Source: Candidatus Nitrotoga sp. AM1P (GTDB taxonomy: Bacteria > Pseudomonadota > Gammaproteobacteria > Burkholderiales > Gallionellaceae). From it: a stretch of DNA of 64,000 bases. Below are positions 47,801 through 56,945 of this stretch, piece after piece. The DNA lies in NCBI RefSeq assembly GCF_013168275.1, contig NZ_AP019547.1, forward strand, positions 1,488,001 through 1,552,000. The letters are read 5' to 3'. Under the pieces are notes generated by a model. It had not been told where the DNA came from, searched no databases, and saw only the letters and a list, made by a program, of their open reading frames with translations. Positions within the stretch are counted from its first letter, which is position 1, and each line of letters opens with the position of its first letter. The position numbers were made by a program, and so were the translations under genes.

Positions 47801-49529
47801 AATCAAGATGGCGCAAGGCGCAAAGCCAGGTGAAGGCGGCCAGTTACCCGGCCACAAGGTGTCAGAGTACATCGCTAAATTGCGTTTCGCCATACCGGGT
47901 GTGGGGTTGATTTCACCACCGCCGCATCACGATATTTATTCCATCGAAGATCTGGCACAGCTCATTCATGATCTGAAAAACGCTAATCCGCGCGCTTCCA
48001 TTTCAGTCAAGCTGGTATCTGAAGTGGGCGTTGGTACGGTAGCGGCCGGTGTAGCCAAGGCCAAGGCGGATCATATAACTGTTGCTGGCCATGATGGTGG
48101 CACGGGTGCCTCGCCGTTGTCTTCCATTAAGCATGCCGGAACCCCGTGGGAACTTGGGCTGGCGGAAGCTCAGCAAACGCTGGTGTTAAACCGGTTGCGT
48201 GGACGGATTGTTTTGCAGGTGGACGGCCAGTTGAAGACCGGGCGCGATGTATTAATCGGTGCGTTACTCGGCGCGGATGAGTTTGGTTTTGCCACAGCGC
48301 CACTGGTAGTAGAGGGCTGCATCATGATGCGCAAGTGCCATCTCAACACCTGCCCGGTGGGCGTGGCTACGCAAGACCCCGAGTTACGCAAGAAATTCAC
48401 CGGTCAGCCTGAACACGTGGTGAATTATTTCTTCTTTGTAGCCGAAGAAGTACGCGAATACATGGCGCAGATCGGTATCCGCAAGTTCGATGATCTAATC
48501 GGTCGTAGCGAATTGCTTGACGCAAAACATGTCATTGAACATTGGAAAGCCAAGGGTCTGGACTTCTCGAAAATTTTCCATCAGCCTGATGTACCGGTTA
48601 GCGTGGCGCGCCGCCATGTCGAAGAACAGGATCATGGGCTGACTCAGGCGTTGGATCATCGACTTATTGCCGAGGCTATGCCTGCATTGGAAAGCAAGTT
48701 GCCAGTAACAATAGAAGGCCGCATTCGCAATGTTAACCGTACCGTCGGTGCAATGCTGTCGCATGAAGTGGCAAAACGTTATGGCCAAGCGGGATTGCCG
48801 AACGATACGATTACGGTGAAACTACAAGGCACGGCCGGACAGAGCTTCGGCGCTTTTCTCGCGCATGGCATTACCTTCGAGCTGTCTGGAGAGGGCAATG
48901 ACTATGTCGGCAAGGGATTATGTGGCGGGCGCATCGTGGTGCTACCGCCCAAAGAATGTAACATCGTGGCCGAGGAAAATATCATCGTTGGCAATACCGT
49001 GCTGTATGGTGCGACCAGCGGCGAATGCTATTTCCGAGGGGTGGCTGGCGAGCGTTTCGCAGTACGCAATTCCGGCGCTATTGCAGTAGTGGAAGGCTTG
49101 GGCGATCACGGTTGCGAATACATGACCGGCGGTATAGTGGTTGTGCTCGGTCAAACCGGACGCAATTTTGCTGCAGGCATGTCCGGCGGCATTGCTTATG
49201 TACTGGATGAAGATGGCGGTTTTGAACATCGTTGCAATCTGGCGATGGTACAACTGGAACCGGTACCCGATGAGGCTGCTGCGAGCGACCTGGGTGAAGT
49301 CGAGACGCATGGCCGGGTACATTTTAACCACCTTGGCAAGGCCGATGAACAGGTTTTGCGCGACATGGTGAGTGCGCATCTGCGCTACACCAACAGTGTC
49401 CGTGCTCAAGATATTCTAAATAATTGGGCGCGCTACTTGCCGAAATTTATCAAGGTCATGCCGACTGAGTACCGCCGCGCCTTACAGGAAGTCGCGGCGG
49501 AACAAACCAAGCAATTGGAGGCTGTATAA
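44844..49529 (+). CDS. gltB: Glutamate synthase (NADPH) large subunit
   Basis: This protein of about 1561 aa makes two glutamates from glutamine and 2-oxoglutarate. I prefer the GTG at 44844 because GAGGAA lies 6 bases upstream; it gives [26 protein letters not shown], with the N-terminal nucleophile Cys22 exposed after removal of a short propeptide. An ATG at 44820 would add eight residues. Domains in order are the class II amidotransferase (about 22-430), a central domain, the FMN-binding synthase domain (about 800-1200; [37 protein letters not shown]), [3Fe-4S] cysteines in [15 protein letters not shown], and a C-terminal beta-helix (GGIVVVLG). gltD follows directly. Confidence 0.97.
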   Translation: MSHSSLPVQQGLYDPRHEHDACGVGFVAHIKGKQSHDMICQGLQILKNLTHRGAVGADPLAGDGAGILIQVPDAFLRKSCAAQDISLPASGKYGVGILFLPRDTAARAACEQVIADKIAAEGQILLGWRDVPVDNGSLGESVKAVEPLVRQVFIGCGSNCTDVDSFERKLFVIRKIAEHAVRGLPNEQGRGFYIPSFSARTIVYKGMLLADQVGEYYLDLQDESMVSALAMVHQRFSTNTFPSWDLAHPFRMIAHNGEINTLRGNVNWMTARHAAMSSSLLGADLEKLWPLIVEGQSDSACFDNALELLVAGGYSLPHAMMLLIPEAWAGNPLMDEERRAFYEYHAALMEPWDGPAAVAFTDGRMIGATLDRNGLRPARYLITDDDLVLMASEMGVLDIPQNKIVKKWRLQPGKMFLIDLKAGRIIDDTELKQQLATAKPYREWIEKSRYFLGDLPSVDVKKVLKESLLDTSLLDTQQAFGYSQEDIKFILAPMAAAGEEATGSMGNDATLPVLSDKNKVLYSYFKQLFAQVTNPPIDPIREEIVMSLTSFIGPKPNLLGIDETDPPLRLEVHQPVLSNEDLAKLRDISTLTQGRYKALVLDITYPAAQGAAGCEGAIKALSAAADQAVADGYNVLILSDRAISSIRVAIPALLACAGVHHHLVREGLRTSTGLVVDSGSVRETHHFALLAGYGAEAICPWLAYETIAAMSDYLPAGLSNKDANKRFIKAINKGLLKVMSKMGISTYQSYCGGQIFEAIGLNADFVSQYFTGTATQIEGIGLHEVAEEAMRIHQAAFGNDPVLSNALEAGGEYAYRVRGEEHMWTPDVIAKLQHATRSNNGQTYKEYAKLINDQTQRMKTLRGLFEIKSAGAPVPLAEVEPAKEIVKRFATGAMSLGSISTEAHTALAIAMNRIGGKSNTGEGGEDPMRFKSIKGGEKLSEIIGKGRIEADLTLLPGDSLRSKIKQVASGRFGVTAEYLTSADQIQIKMAQGAKPGEGGQLPGHKVSEYIAKLRFAIPGVGLISPPPHHDIYSIEDLAQLIHDLKNANPRASISVKLVSEVGVGTVAAGVAKAKADHITVAGHDGGTGASPLSSIKHAGTPWELGLAEAQQTLVLNRLRGRIVLQVDGQLKTGRDVLIGALLGADEFGFATAPLVVEGCIMMRKCHLNTCPVGVATQDPELRKKFTGQPEHVVNYFFFVAEEVREYMAQIGIRKFDDLIGRSELLDAKHVIEHWKAKGLDFSKIFHQPDVPVSVARRHVEEQDHGLTQALDHRLIAEAMPALESKLPVTIEGRIRNVNRTVGAMLSHEVAKRYGQAGLPNDTITVKLQGTAGQSFGAFLAHGITFELSGEGNDYVGKGLCGGRIVVLPPKECNIVAEENIIVGNTVLYGATSGECYFRGVAGERFAVRNSGAIAVVEGLGDHGCEYMTGGIVVVLGQTGRNFAAGMSGGIAYVLDEDGGFEHRCNLAMVQLEPVPDEAAASDLGEVETHGRVHFNHLGKADEQVLRDMVSAHLRYTNSVRAQDILNNWARYLPKFIKVMPTEYRRALQEVAAEQTKQLEAV

Positions 49530-50957
49530 ATGGGTAAGATTACCGGATTCATGGAATTCCGCCGCATAAGCGAGCACAGCTTGCCGGTTGCGGAGCGCCT
49601 GAAAAATTATAAGGAATTCATACCGCGTCTGACCGACCAGCAGACATCCGTGCAGGGTTCGCGCTGTATGGACTGTGGCATTCCATTTTGTACTACAGGT
49701 TGCCCGGTTAATAACATCATCCCGGACTGGAATGATTTGGTTTATCGCGGCAACTGGAAGCAAGCGCTGGACGTGCTGCACTCTACTAACAACTTTCCAG
49801 AATTCACCGGACGAATTTGCCCTGCACCGTGTGAGGCGGCCTGCACATTGACCATTAACGACGATGCGGTAGGCATCAAATCCATCGAGCATGCCATCAT
49901 CGATAAAGGCTGGGAAGAAGGCTGGGTGACTCCGCAACCAGCACAGACCAAATCCGGCAAGAGGATTGCCGTGGTTGGTTCTGGTCCGGCTGGCTTAGCT
50001 TGTGCGCAACAATTAGCTCGTGTCGGGCATGACGTGGTGGTATTCGAGAAAAACGATCGAATTGGTGGCCTTTTGCGTTATGGCATTCCCGACTTCAAAC
50101 TCGAAAAGTCGCACATCGATCGTCGCATTGAACAGATGCGCGCCGAGGGTGTGGAATTCCGCGTCAATCAGCATATCGGCGTGCAGGTGTCGGCACAAAA
50201 ATTGAAGGACGAGTTCGACGCTGTAGTATTAACGGGTGGGGCTGAACAACCACGCGACTTGCCAGTGCCCGGGCGTGCGTTGCAGGGAGTACACTTCGCA
50301 ATGGAATTTCTGCCGCAGCAGAACAGAATCGTGGCGGGAGACGTGGTACCCGATCAAATTAAAGCGACGGGCAAACATGTGGTGGTGATCGGCGGTGGCG
50401 ACACGGGTTCTGACTGTGTCGGTACGTCCAACCGTCAAGGCGCGGCTTCGGTGACCCAGTTTGAGGTCATGCCGCGCCCGCCCGAGCAGGAGAATAAGCC
50501 GCTGATCTGGCCATACTGGCCAATGAAGCTACGCACGTCCAGCTCTCATGAAGAAGGCTGTCAGCGTGATTGGGCTGTGGCGACCAAGGAATTAACCGGC
50601 AAAAATGGCAAGATCGAAAAATTGCATGCCGTGCGCGTGGAATGGAAAGACGGAAAGATGCAAGAAGTGCCGGGCAGCGAAATTGAGATGAAGGCCGATC
50701 TCGTGCTTTTGGCTATGGGCTTCGTCAGCCCGATGCAGCAGGTCCTGGAAGCGTTTGGCGTTGAAAAGGATGGTCGCGGCAATGCCAAGGCTGTCACTGA
50801 AGGAGCGGGCTATTATCAGACATCGGTGGATAAGGTTTTCGCTGCTGGCGATATGCGTCGCGGCCAGTCGCTCGTGGTATGGGCAATACGCGAAGGCCGC
50901 CAGGCGGCACGTGCAGTGGATGAGTATTTGATGGGTAGTTCCAGTTTACCGCTCTAA
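49530..50957 (+). CDS. gltD: Glutamate synthase (NADPH) small subunit
   Basis: This 475-aa flavoprotein feeds electrons from NADPH to the large subunit. N-terminal cysteines for two [4Fe-4S] clusters are in [14 protein letters not shown] and [11 protein letters not shown]. The FAD-binding [15 protein letters not shown] and the NADPH-binding [11 protein letters not shown] motifs follow, and [21 protein letters not shown] closes the FAD domain. The ribosome site GGAGG lies within the end of gltB and the ATG immediately follows its stop, so the subunits are coupled. Confidence 0.97.
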   Translation: MGKITGFMEFRRISEHSLPVAERLKNYKEFIPRLTDQQTSVQGSRCMDCGIPFCTTGCPVNNIIPDWNDLVYRGNWKQALDVLHSTNNFPEFTGRICPAPCEAACTLTINDDAVGIKSIEHAIIDKGWEEGWVTPQPAQTKSGKRIAVVGSGPAGLACAQQLARVGHDVVVFEKNDRIGGLLRYGIPDFKLEKSHIDRRIEQMRAEGVEFRVNQHIGVQVSAQKLKDEFDAVVLTGGAEQPRDLPVPGRALQGVHFAMEFLPQQNRIVAGDVVPDQIKATGKHVVVIGGGDTGSDCVGTSNRQGAASVTQFEVMPRPPEQENKPLIWPYWPMKLRTSSSHEEGCQRDWAVATKELTGKNGKIEKLHAVRVEWKDGKMQEVPGSEIEMKADLVLLAMGFVSPMQQVLEAFGVEKDGRGNAKAVTEGAGYYQTSVDKVFAAGDMRRGQSLVVWAIREGRQAARAVDEYLMGSSSLPL

Positions 50958-51349
50958 ATTGAGTTGTCCCTGTCAGGCGCTGAACGACGGGTTGCATGCA
51001 ATCAACAAGCTGCGCTGACTTCTCTCTAATAACAGCTATCCCGGGGGATCCTACTCGGTACGCTCAGAATATTGGGTGCTATGGAACATCTAAATCGCCT
51101 TCACTGCACCCGCGCCTGGGCACCCAAAAACCCTTCTTCATCTATGGCGGATGATGCACAACAAAATACCGCAGGGCATCCCTTCATTTCAAGATATTGA
51201 TGCTTGAAGACGATATTATCTTCCTGGTTTTTTGCATTTATCTGCTTCACCGATAACCAAGTTACCTAGCTAATCTCTCTGATAAGGGAGTTTGAGAGGT
51301 CAGAGGTAAAGCTGTTTAAATTTAGTCAATATAAATTAAAGAGAACAAC
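50958..51349. other. Gene-free stretch between gltD and hemE (392 bp)
   Basis: No open frame here has a recognisable product or a good ribosome site. No strong terminator or riboswitch-like pattern was found. It presumably contains the end of the gltBD transcript and the hemE promoter. Confidence 0.4.
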
Positions 51350-52414
51350 ATGAATTTCAAATTAAAAAATGACACCTTCCTGCGTGCTTTGTTACGTCAA
51401 CCAACTGACTATACCCCCGTGTGGATGATGCGCCAGGCCGGACGATATCTGCCGGAATACTGTGCCACACGCAAGCGTGCCGGCAGTTTTCTGGATTTAT
51501 GCAAAAGCCCCGATATGGCGACGGAAGTTACATTGCAACCGCTGGATCGATTTCCTCTGGATGCTGCGATTCTGTTCTCCGACATTCTCACCATACCGGA
51601 TGCCATGGGTCTTGGATTATATTTCTCCGAAGGAGAAGGGCCAAAATTTGAGCGTCCCTTACGCGACGAGGCTGCTATCAAAGCGTTAAGAGTGCCAGAC
51701 ATCAATAAAGATCTGCGTTACGTCACCGATGCCGTGTCGCAAATTCGCAAGGCGCTGAATGGTAGCGTGCCATTAATTGGTTTTTCAGGCAGCCCATGGA
51801 CGTTATCTTGTTACATGGTGGAAGGCGGTGGCAGCGACGATTATGCACGCGTAAAAACGTTGATGTATAAAGAACCCAAGCTGATGCACCACATTCTGGA
51901 AGTCACTGCACAAGCGGTAACGCAGTATCTCAATGCCCAGATTGAAGCAGGTGCGCAAACCGTGATGATTTTTGATTCCTGGGGGGGAGTGCTTTCGCAT
52001 GCTGCTTACTACGAGTTTTCACTGCCTTACTTGCAGCAAATCGTGCAGGGGCTGAAGCGCGAACATGACGGCATTAAAATTCCAGTGATCGTATTTACCA
52101 AAGGTGGGGGCTTGTGGCTGGATAGCATTGCCGATATTGGCTGCGATGCGGTCGGGTTGGACTGGACCATGGACATTGGTGTAGCGCGACAAAAAGTGGG
52201 CCATAAGGTTGCGCTGCAAGGTAACTTGGATCCAGCCGTACTGTTTGCCACGCCGGAAGTTATTTGTGCCGAGACAGAACGCGTGCTGGCTAGTTATGGC
52301 TATGGCAGTGGTCATGTATTTAATCTGGGACATGGCATTTCTCAATTCACCAACCCTGACAATGCTGCGGTGTTGGTACAGGCAGTTCATGGCCTAAGTC
52401 GCAAATATCATTAA
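51350..52414 (+). CDS. hemE: Uroporphyrinogen decarboxylase
   Basis: This 354-aa haem-synthesis enzyme removes four carboxyl groups from uroporphyrinogen III to give coproporphyrinogen III. The N-terminal [15 protein letters not shown] (substrate-binding Arg), [12 protein letters not shown] with the catalytic Asp, [15 protein letters not shown] and the C-terminal FNLGHGI are all in place. Length is normal. The 290-bp interval that follows, before priA, carries DnaA boxes. Confidence 0.97.
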   Translation: MNFKLKNDTFLRALLRQPTDYTPVWMMRQAGRYLPEYCATRKRAGSFLDLCKSPDMATEVTLQPLDRFPLDAAILFSDILTIPDAMGLGLYFSEGEGPKFERPLRDEAAIKALRVPDINKDLRYVTDAVSQIRKALNGSVPLIGFSGSPWTLSCYMVEGGGSDDYARVKTLMYKEPKLMHHILEVTAQAVTQYLNAQIEAGAQTVMIFDSWGGVLSHAAYYEFSLPYLQQIVQGLKREHDGIKIPVIVFTKGGGLWLDSIADIGCDAVGLDWTMDIGVARQKVGHKVALQGNLDPAVLFATPEVICAETERVLASYGYGSGHVFNLGHGISQFTNPDNAAVLVQAVHGLSRKYH

Positions 52415-52436
52415 AAATGCTTGACATTTCGTCTGG

Positions 52437-52620
52437 TTATACACAATCGCGCAGCTATCCACTATCAGGAATAATTTTATCCTGATATTAAAGTTTAAAA
52501 TTTAAGTTATTGTTTTTATTATTAATAAATTGTGCCTATGAAATGAGCGGCAGGGCAAAACCATATACAGCATCAGTAGTTAGCCTACTTATATTGGAAT
52601 TATCCACATTGTTATCCACA
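52437..52620 (+). promoter_or_regulatory. Three DnaA boxes between hemE and priA
   Basis: Two perfect DnaA boxes TTATCCACA lie at 52600-52608 and 52612-52620 in the same orientation, 12 bp apart. A third box fitting the looser consensus, TTATACACA, is at 52437-52445. The stretch between them is strongly AT-rich (for example 52490-52530). This could be a DnaA-responsive control site for priA, a DnaA titration site, or part of a replication origin. dnaA, dnaN and gyrB are not in the window. Confidence 0.6.
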
Positions 52621-52704
52621 GCTTATGTGGAGAATAAAAAATACTCAATTAAGTCAGTTGGCTTAGCTCAGTATGATAGAAATTGCTGGAGCAAATTTTA
52701 CTAA

Positions 52705-54882
52705 ATGCGAATTGTTCGCGTCGCGCTAGATGTGCCATTGTCAACACTATTTGATTATTCGCTAGACAATAGCATCGCGATCATTCCGGGACAGCGCGTA
52801 TTGGTTTCATTTGGACGCAAAAAAATGGCAGGAGTGGTGATGGAATGCGCAATGGATTCCGTCCTTTCTCCAGAACGTATCAAGCCCATTTTGCAAGTGC
52901 TGAGAGACATTCCGCCCCTCTCCGATGAACTACTTGTTTTGCTGCGCTTCTGCAGCGACTATTACCACTATCCCCTTGGTGTTACTGTGCTTTCCGCCTT
53001 GCCAGTACGTTTGCGTACCAGCCAGCTGGTCACGCTCAAGGAAGCGATGCAATACAGACTAAGCGTTAGCGGCCGTGCGCTCGACTTGAGCCTGCTGTCT
53101 AAGCGCAAGGTGGTGCAGCACCGCATCCTCGCAGCCTTGAAGTTAGATTCATTAACTGCCGCGCAAGTGCGCGCATTATCACCCAGCGCAGCATCTGCGC
53201 TTAAAGCATTGTCACAAGCGGGATGGGTCGAGACGTGTGCAGTACCTGCAGTTTCCAGCACATTTACATTCAACAATACTCATACGTTGACCTTGGAGCA
53301 GCAGCAAGCAGTGGACGCAATTACTAAAGCATCATGCTTTGGCTGCTTCCTGCTGCACGGTATCACCGGTAGCGGTAAGACCGAGATTTATGTGCATCTG
53401 ATGAACCGGATATTGCAGCAAGGCGGGCAAGTGTTGCTGCTGGTACCGGAAATCAATCTTACGCCTCAGCTGGAAAATTATTTTCGCAGCCGCTTGCCGG
53501 ATGTTGAGCTGGTCAGTCTGCACAGTGGCTTAAGTGACGGCGCACGCATGCAGAACTGGCTGCGTGCACAGTCTGGCCGCGCGCGCATCATACTGGGTAC
53601 GCGTCTGGCAGTATTCACGCCGCTGCCACAACTGGCATTGTTGATTGTAGATGAAGAACATGACGCTTCGTTTAAGCAGCAGGATGGCTTACGTTACTCG
53701 GCACGAGATGTGGCAATCTTTCGTGCTAGCCAGCGTGGCGTACCGATTGTATTAGGATCCGCTACCCCTTCACTTGAAAGCTATTACAACGCCCAGAGCG
53801 GACGCTACCAAATGTTGCGCCTGACCCAGCGCGCGGCGACACAAGCGCAGTTACCGACGGTAAGCTGCATTAACACCAGCAATATCGTTATGCAGCACGG
53901 CCTCAGTGAACCACTTCTCAAGGCCTTGGCCGAGCGGCTCCAGCGCGGAGAACAGAGCCTGATATTCATTAATCGACGCGGTTATGCACCCGTGTTGATG
54001 TGTGGCGCTTGCGGCTGGCTGTCTGGTTGTTCAAATTGTGCGGGCAAGCTGGTGCTGCATCTTAAAGATCGTCGCCTGCGCTGTCACCATTGTGGCCATC
54101 AGGAGCGTGTGCCACACGCCTGTCCGTCATGCGGCAACGCCGATCTACAACCGATTGGCATCGGCACGCAACGAGTGGAGAGTGCATTGCAGGAGCATTT
54201 CCCCCAGGCGCGCATTCTGCGCGTGGACCGTGACAGCACGCGCAATAAAGGGACATGGCAAGCCATGCGTCAGCAAATTCAGAATGACGCGGTAGACATT
54301 CTGGTTGGTACGCAAATTTTGGCGAAGGGACATGACTTCCCTAACCTGACGCTGGTGGGTGTACTTAACCCGGACGGTGCGTTATACAGTAGTGATTTTC
54401 GAGCATCGGAAAAATTGTTTGCCCAACTCGTCCAGGTAGCAGGGCGCGCAGGCCGTGCCGACAAGCCGGGGGAGGTGCTGATCCAGACCGCATTTCCTGA
54501 TCATCCATTGTTTCGCGCGTTGCGAGAACATGATTACGATACGTGGGCAAAAACCCTGCTCGCGGAACGTCAATCCGCCGGATTCCCGCCATTCATGTAT
54601 CAAGTAATGCTGCGTGCTGAAGCTAAGCTTGAAGCCCACATGTACACTTTCCTGCAACAAGCGCGAGATGCTGCAATTGAACTTGCTATGCCAGTTGATA
54701 TTTACGGCGTGGTTCCTGCTGCCATGTCGCGTCGCGCTAATCATTTTTTAGCGCAATTGCTGGTGCAAAGCGAAGCGCGAAAACCCTTGCAGCAATTCCT
54801 GCGCGAATGGCGACCCTTGCTGGATGCGCTACCAGCACAAAAGCTACGCTGGTCGCTGGACATTGACCCAATAGATTTCTAA
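52705..54882 (+). CDS. priA: Primosomal protein N' (replication restart helicase)
   Basis: This 725-aa superfamily 2 helicase reloads the replisome at stalled forks. It has an N-terminal DNA-binding domain (about residues 1-100), Walker A GITGSGKTEIY (about 217-227) and a DEEH box (VDEEHDASF). Eight zinc cysteines lie in CGACGWLSGCSNCAGK and CHHCGHQ...CPSCGN, followed by the helicase C lobe with VAGRAGRADKPGEV. All family hallmarks are present at normal length. Its upstream region contains two perfect DnaA boxes about 90 bp before the ATG. Confidence 0.97.
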   Translation: MRIVRVALDVPLSTLFDYSLDNSIAIIPGQRVLVSFGRKKMAGVVMECAMDSVLSPERIKPILQVLRDIPPLSDELLVLLRFCSDYYHYPLGVTVLSALPVRLRTSQLVTLKEAMQYRLSVSGRALDLSLLSKRKVVQHRILAALKLDSLTAAQVRALSPSAASALKALSQAGWVETCAVPAVSSTFTFNNTHTLTLEQQQAVDAITKASCFGCFLLHGITGSGKTEIYVHLMNRILQQGGQVLLLVPEINLTPQLENYFRSRLPDVELVSLHSGLSDGARMQNWLRAQSGRARIILGTRLAVFTPLPQLALLIVDEEHDASFKQQDGLRYSARDVAIFRASQRGVPIVLGSATPSLESYYNAQSGRYQMLRLTQRAATQAQLPTVSCINTSNIVMQHGLSEPLLKALAERLQRGEQSLIFINRRGYAPVLMCGACGWLSGCSNCAGKLVLHLKDRRLRCHHCGHQERVPHACPSCGNADLQPIGIGTQRVESALQEHFPQARILRVDRDSTRNKGTWQAMRQQIQNDAVDILVGTQILAKGHDFPNLTLVGVLNPDGALYSSDFRASEKLFAQLVQVAGRAGRADKPGEVLIQTAFPDHPLFRALREHDYDTWAKTLLAERQSAGFPPFMYQVMLRAEAKLEAHMYTFLQQARDAAIELAMPVDIYGVVPAAMSRRANHFLAQLLVQSEARKPLQQFLREWRPLLDALPAQKLRWSLDIDPIDF

Positions 54883-54928
54883 ATCGTCAAAGCGATTATG
54901 AAATAACGCATTTCAAGGAAATATTTAT

Positions 54929-56326
54929 ATGCTTCCAGATTTGATGAGCTTACTAAGAAACGTAGTCGGCACCGAGCACGTGCTGAATGGCGAAACCGCA
55001 GCACCTTATTGTACCGACTGGCGCGGGCGCTATAGCGGCAAGGCGCTGGCTGTGGTGCTGCCTGGCGATACGCAACAGGTTGCTGCGGTGGTCGCGCTGT
55101 GTGCCGAGCACCGCATTGCCATTGTCCCGCAAGGCGGCAACACCAGTTTAAGCGGGGGATCAGTCCCATTGCCGCAAGGACAACAGATCGTGATTAACCT
55201 GTCACGCATGAACAAAATTCATGCGCTGGACACCACCAACTATACATTAACCGTGGAGGCAGGCTGCACCTTGGCCAAGGTGCGCGAGGCGGCAGAGCAG
55301 GCCGACCGTCTGTTTCCTCTTGGTCTCACCGCCATCGCGGCACAATGCGAAATCGGCGGCAACATTTCCACTAATGCCGGCGGCATTGGTGTGCTGCGCT
55401 ATGGCAACATGCGTGACCTCGTGCTTGGACTGGAAGTCGTCTTGCCGGATGGTCGCATCTGGGATGGATTACGCAGTTTGCGCAAGGACAACACCGGCTA
55501 TGATTTGAAGCACTTATTCATCGGCGCAGAGGGCACGCTGGGTATCATCACAACCGCTGTACTGAAGCTGTTTCCACGTCCGCAATCGGTGGTAACCGCG
55601 TGTGTGGCGGTACGCGATCCGGCAGTGGCGGTAGAGCTGCTTGCCCATTTGCGTGCTAATTGCGGCGACAAAATAAGCGCCTTCGAAATCATTTCGAGGT
55701 CCTGCCTGGATCTTGTTTTAGCGCATATTCCCGATACGGTTGAGCCATTTGTTACGCGTTATGAATGGATCGTGCTGATCGAACTATCGGATGTGCTGCA
55801 AGCGCCGCTCGATACACCTTTACTCAATGCGCTACAAGCGTTCGGCACAGGCATCCTCGAGTTCGCCGTCGATTCGAAAAATAACGCCATAAGCTGGTGG
55901 AATTTGCGCAAAAATATCAGCGAAGCGCAGAAACGTGAGGGCATTAGCATCAAACATGACGTCGCTGTGCCTATCAGTCACGTGGCAGAGTTCATCGCCC
56001 AAGCGAATGCCGCCCTGCGTGCCGCATTCAATGGTCTGCGCATTGTTGCCTTCGGCCATATCGGCGATGGCAACATCCATTACAACATCTCAATGCTGGA
56101 TTCTGCACAAAACCCGGCCCTCATCGCACAAAGCCAACAGGTCAACCGCATCGTGTACGACATCGTACATGGATTAAACGGCAGTATCAGCGCCGAGCAT
56201 GGGCTAGGCCGACTCAAGCGTAATGAAATACGTCATTACAAAAGTGCGCTGGAATTAGAGCTAATGCGCAGTATCAAAAACACCTTCGACCCAAGTAATT
56301 TAATAAATCCGGGGAAAGTAATATAG
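54929..56326 (+). CDS. FAD-linked D-2-hydroxyacid dehydrogenase (GlcD/D2HGDH family)
   Basis: This 465-aa flavoprotein has a PCMH-type FAD domain (IVPQGGNTSLSGGSVP at about residues 71-86, EIGGNISTNAGG, GAEGTLGIITTAVLKL). The C-terminal domain has the metal-site pattern FGHIGDGNIHYNI and the closing ISAEHGLGRLK. It resembles single-subunit D-2-hydroxyglutarate, D-lactate or glycolate dehydrogenases. No glcE or glcF partner is adjacent, which favours a stand-alone D-2-hydroxyglutarate-type enzyme, relevant because serine synthesis yields D-2-hydroxyglutarate as a side product. The exact substrate is undecided. It follows priA by 46 bp on the same strand. Confidence 0.85.
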   Translation: MLPDLMSLLRNVVGTEHVLNGETAAPYCTDWRGRYSGKALAVVLPGDTQQVAAVVALCAEHRIAIVPQGGNTSLSGGSVPLPQGQQIVINLSRMNKIHALDTTNYTLTVEAGCTLAKVREAAEQADRLFPLGLTAIAAQCEIGGNISTNAGGIGVLRYGNMRDLVLGLEVVLPDGRIWDGLRSLRKDNTGYDLKHLFIGAEGTLGIITTAVLKLFPRPQSVVTACVAVRDPAVAVELLAHLRANCGDKISAFEIISRSCLDLVLAHIPDTVEPFVTRYEWIVLIELSDVLQAPLDTPLLNALQAFGTGILEFAVDSKNNAISWWNLRKNISEAQKREGISIKHDVAVPISHVAEFIAQANAALRAAFNGLRIVAFGHIGDGNIHYNISMLDSAQNPALIAQSQQVNRIVYDIVHGLNGSISAEHGLGRLKRNEIRHYKSALELELMRSIKNTFDPSNLINPGKVI

Positions 56327-56389
56327 TGAGTGCTCTTTGAGATACTCTATGGGTGGTCGCGGTTATATGCGCCATTTGGAATCAGAATA

Positions 56390-56508
56390 TTATGATTTAA
56401 ACGGTTTGGCTGTACACCACTTTTTGCCAAAGCACATCACTAGATCTTCGGATTTCTTGTAGTCGGCCAACAGGCCATCAATCAATTTAAGTAGCGCATC
56501 ACTGTGGA
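56390..56508 (-). pseudogene. N-terminal scrap of an IS256-family transposase
   Basis: The minus strand reads SDALLKLIDGLLADYKKSE then DLVM. This matches the IS256-family N-terminal segment, where LLADY.KPEDLIGENGLL is typical. The frame then diverges and ends at a TAA (56390-56392). Only about 25 residues are recognisable, and they abut the acyltransferase remnant, suggesting that the element inserted into that gene and was later mostly lost. Confidence 0.5.
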
Positions 56509-56697
56509 AAATAAAATGCTGCGCCAGCCTTTTCCTTCGGTTGGCAGCAGGCAGGTCGCACCGATCATTCCGGTCGCGATGTACACCGGGAATTCAACCT
56601 TTAAGGTCCATAGAGAACCATTAACGGCGTGAGGTATTGGCAGGTCTTCAAAAACGCCAGGTAGCGTGTTGGTTTTCAGACTTATTCCATTTCTCAA
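56482..56697 (-). pseudogene. Remnant of a membrane acyltransferase (acyltransferase 3 family)
   Basis: The 71-codon frame contains TLPGVFEDLPIPHAVNGSLW and then TLKVEF, matching the conserved LPGVF...P...AVNGSLWTL..E segment in the middle of OafA/NodX-type acyltransferases. Both flanks of the gene are missing, and the downstream side runs into the IS256 scrap. Such enzymes acetylate surface polysaccharides, which fits the neighbouring glycan genes. It is not functional. Confidence 0.65.
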
Positions 56698-56945
56698 TCA
56701 ATAATAAAATATTGAATGGTGCATTGCATCTGCTAATAGCAACGGAGCATAGAATGCTCCACATAGTTATTGCCGCTTTGAAAGATAAATGGAATTAGTA
56801 GGAAAAACATATGAAAACAGATTGTTTTTTCGTATGGAATCAACGTGCTCGTCTGGGTGTGGGAATTAAACTGAAGTTAAGGGCCAGTGCCAACCGTCTT
56901 CTGTACTGATCGTACGATGCTCGTAGGCAATTTGAGACAATGCGA

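Noticed and set aside
51042..51053. CCCGGGGGATCC, resembling a cloning-vector polylinker
   Set aside because: Only adjacent SmaI- and BamHI-like sites match; the surroundings show no other vector sequence, so coincidence is the better reading.
52510..52704. 64-codon frame immediately before priA
   Set aside because: It covers the DnaA boxes and AT-rich DNA, lacks a ribosome site and has no family resemblance.
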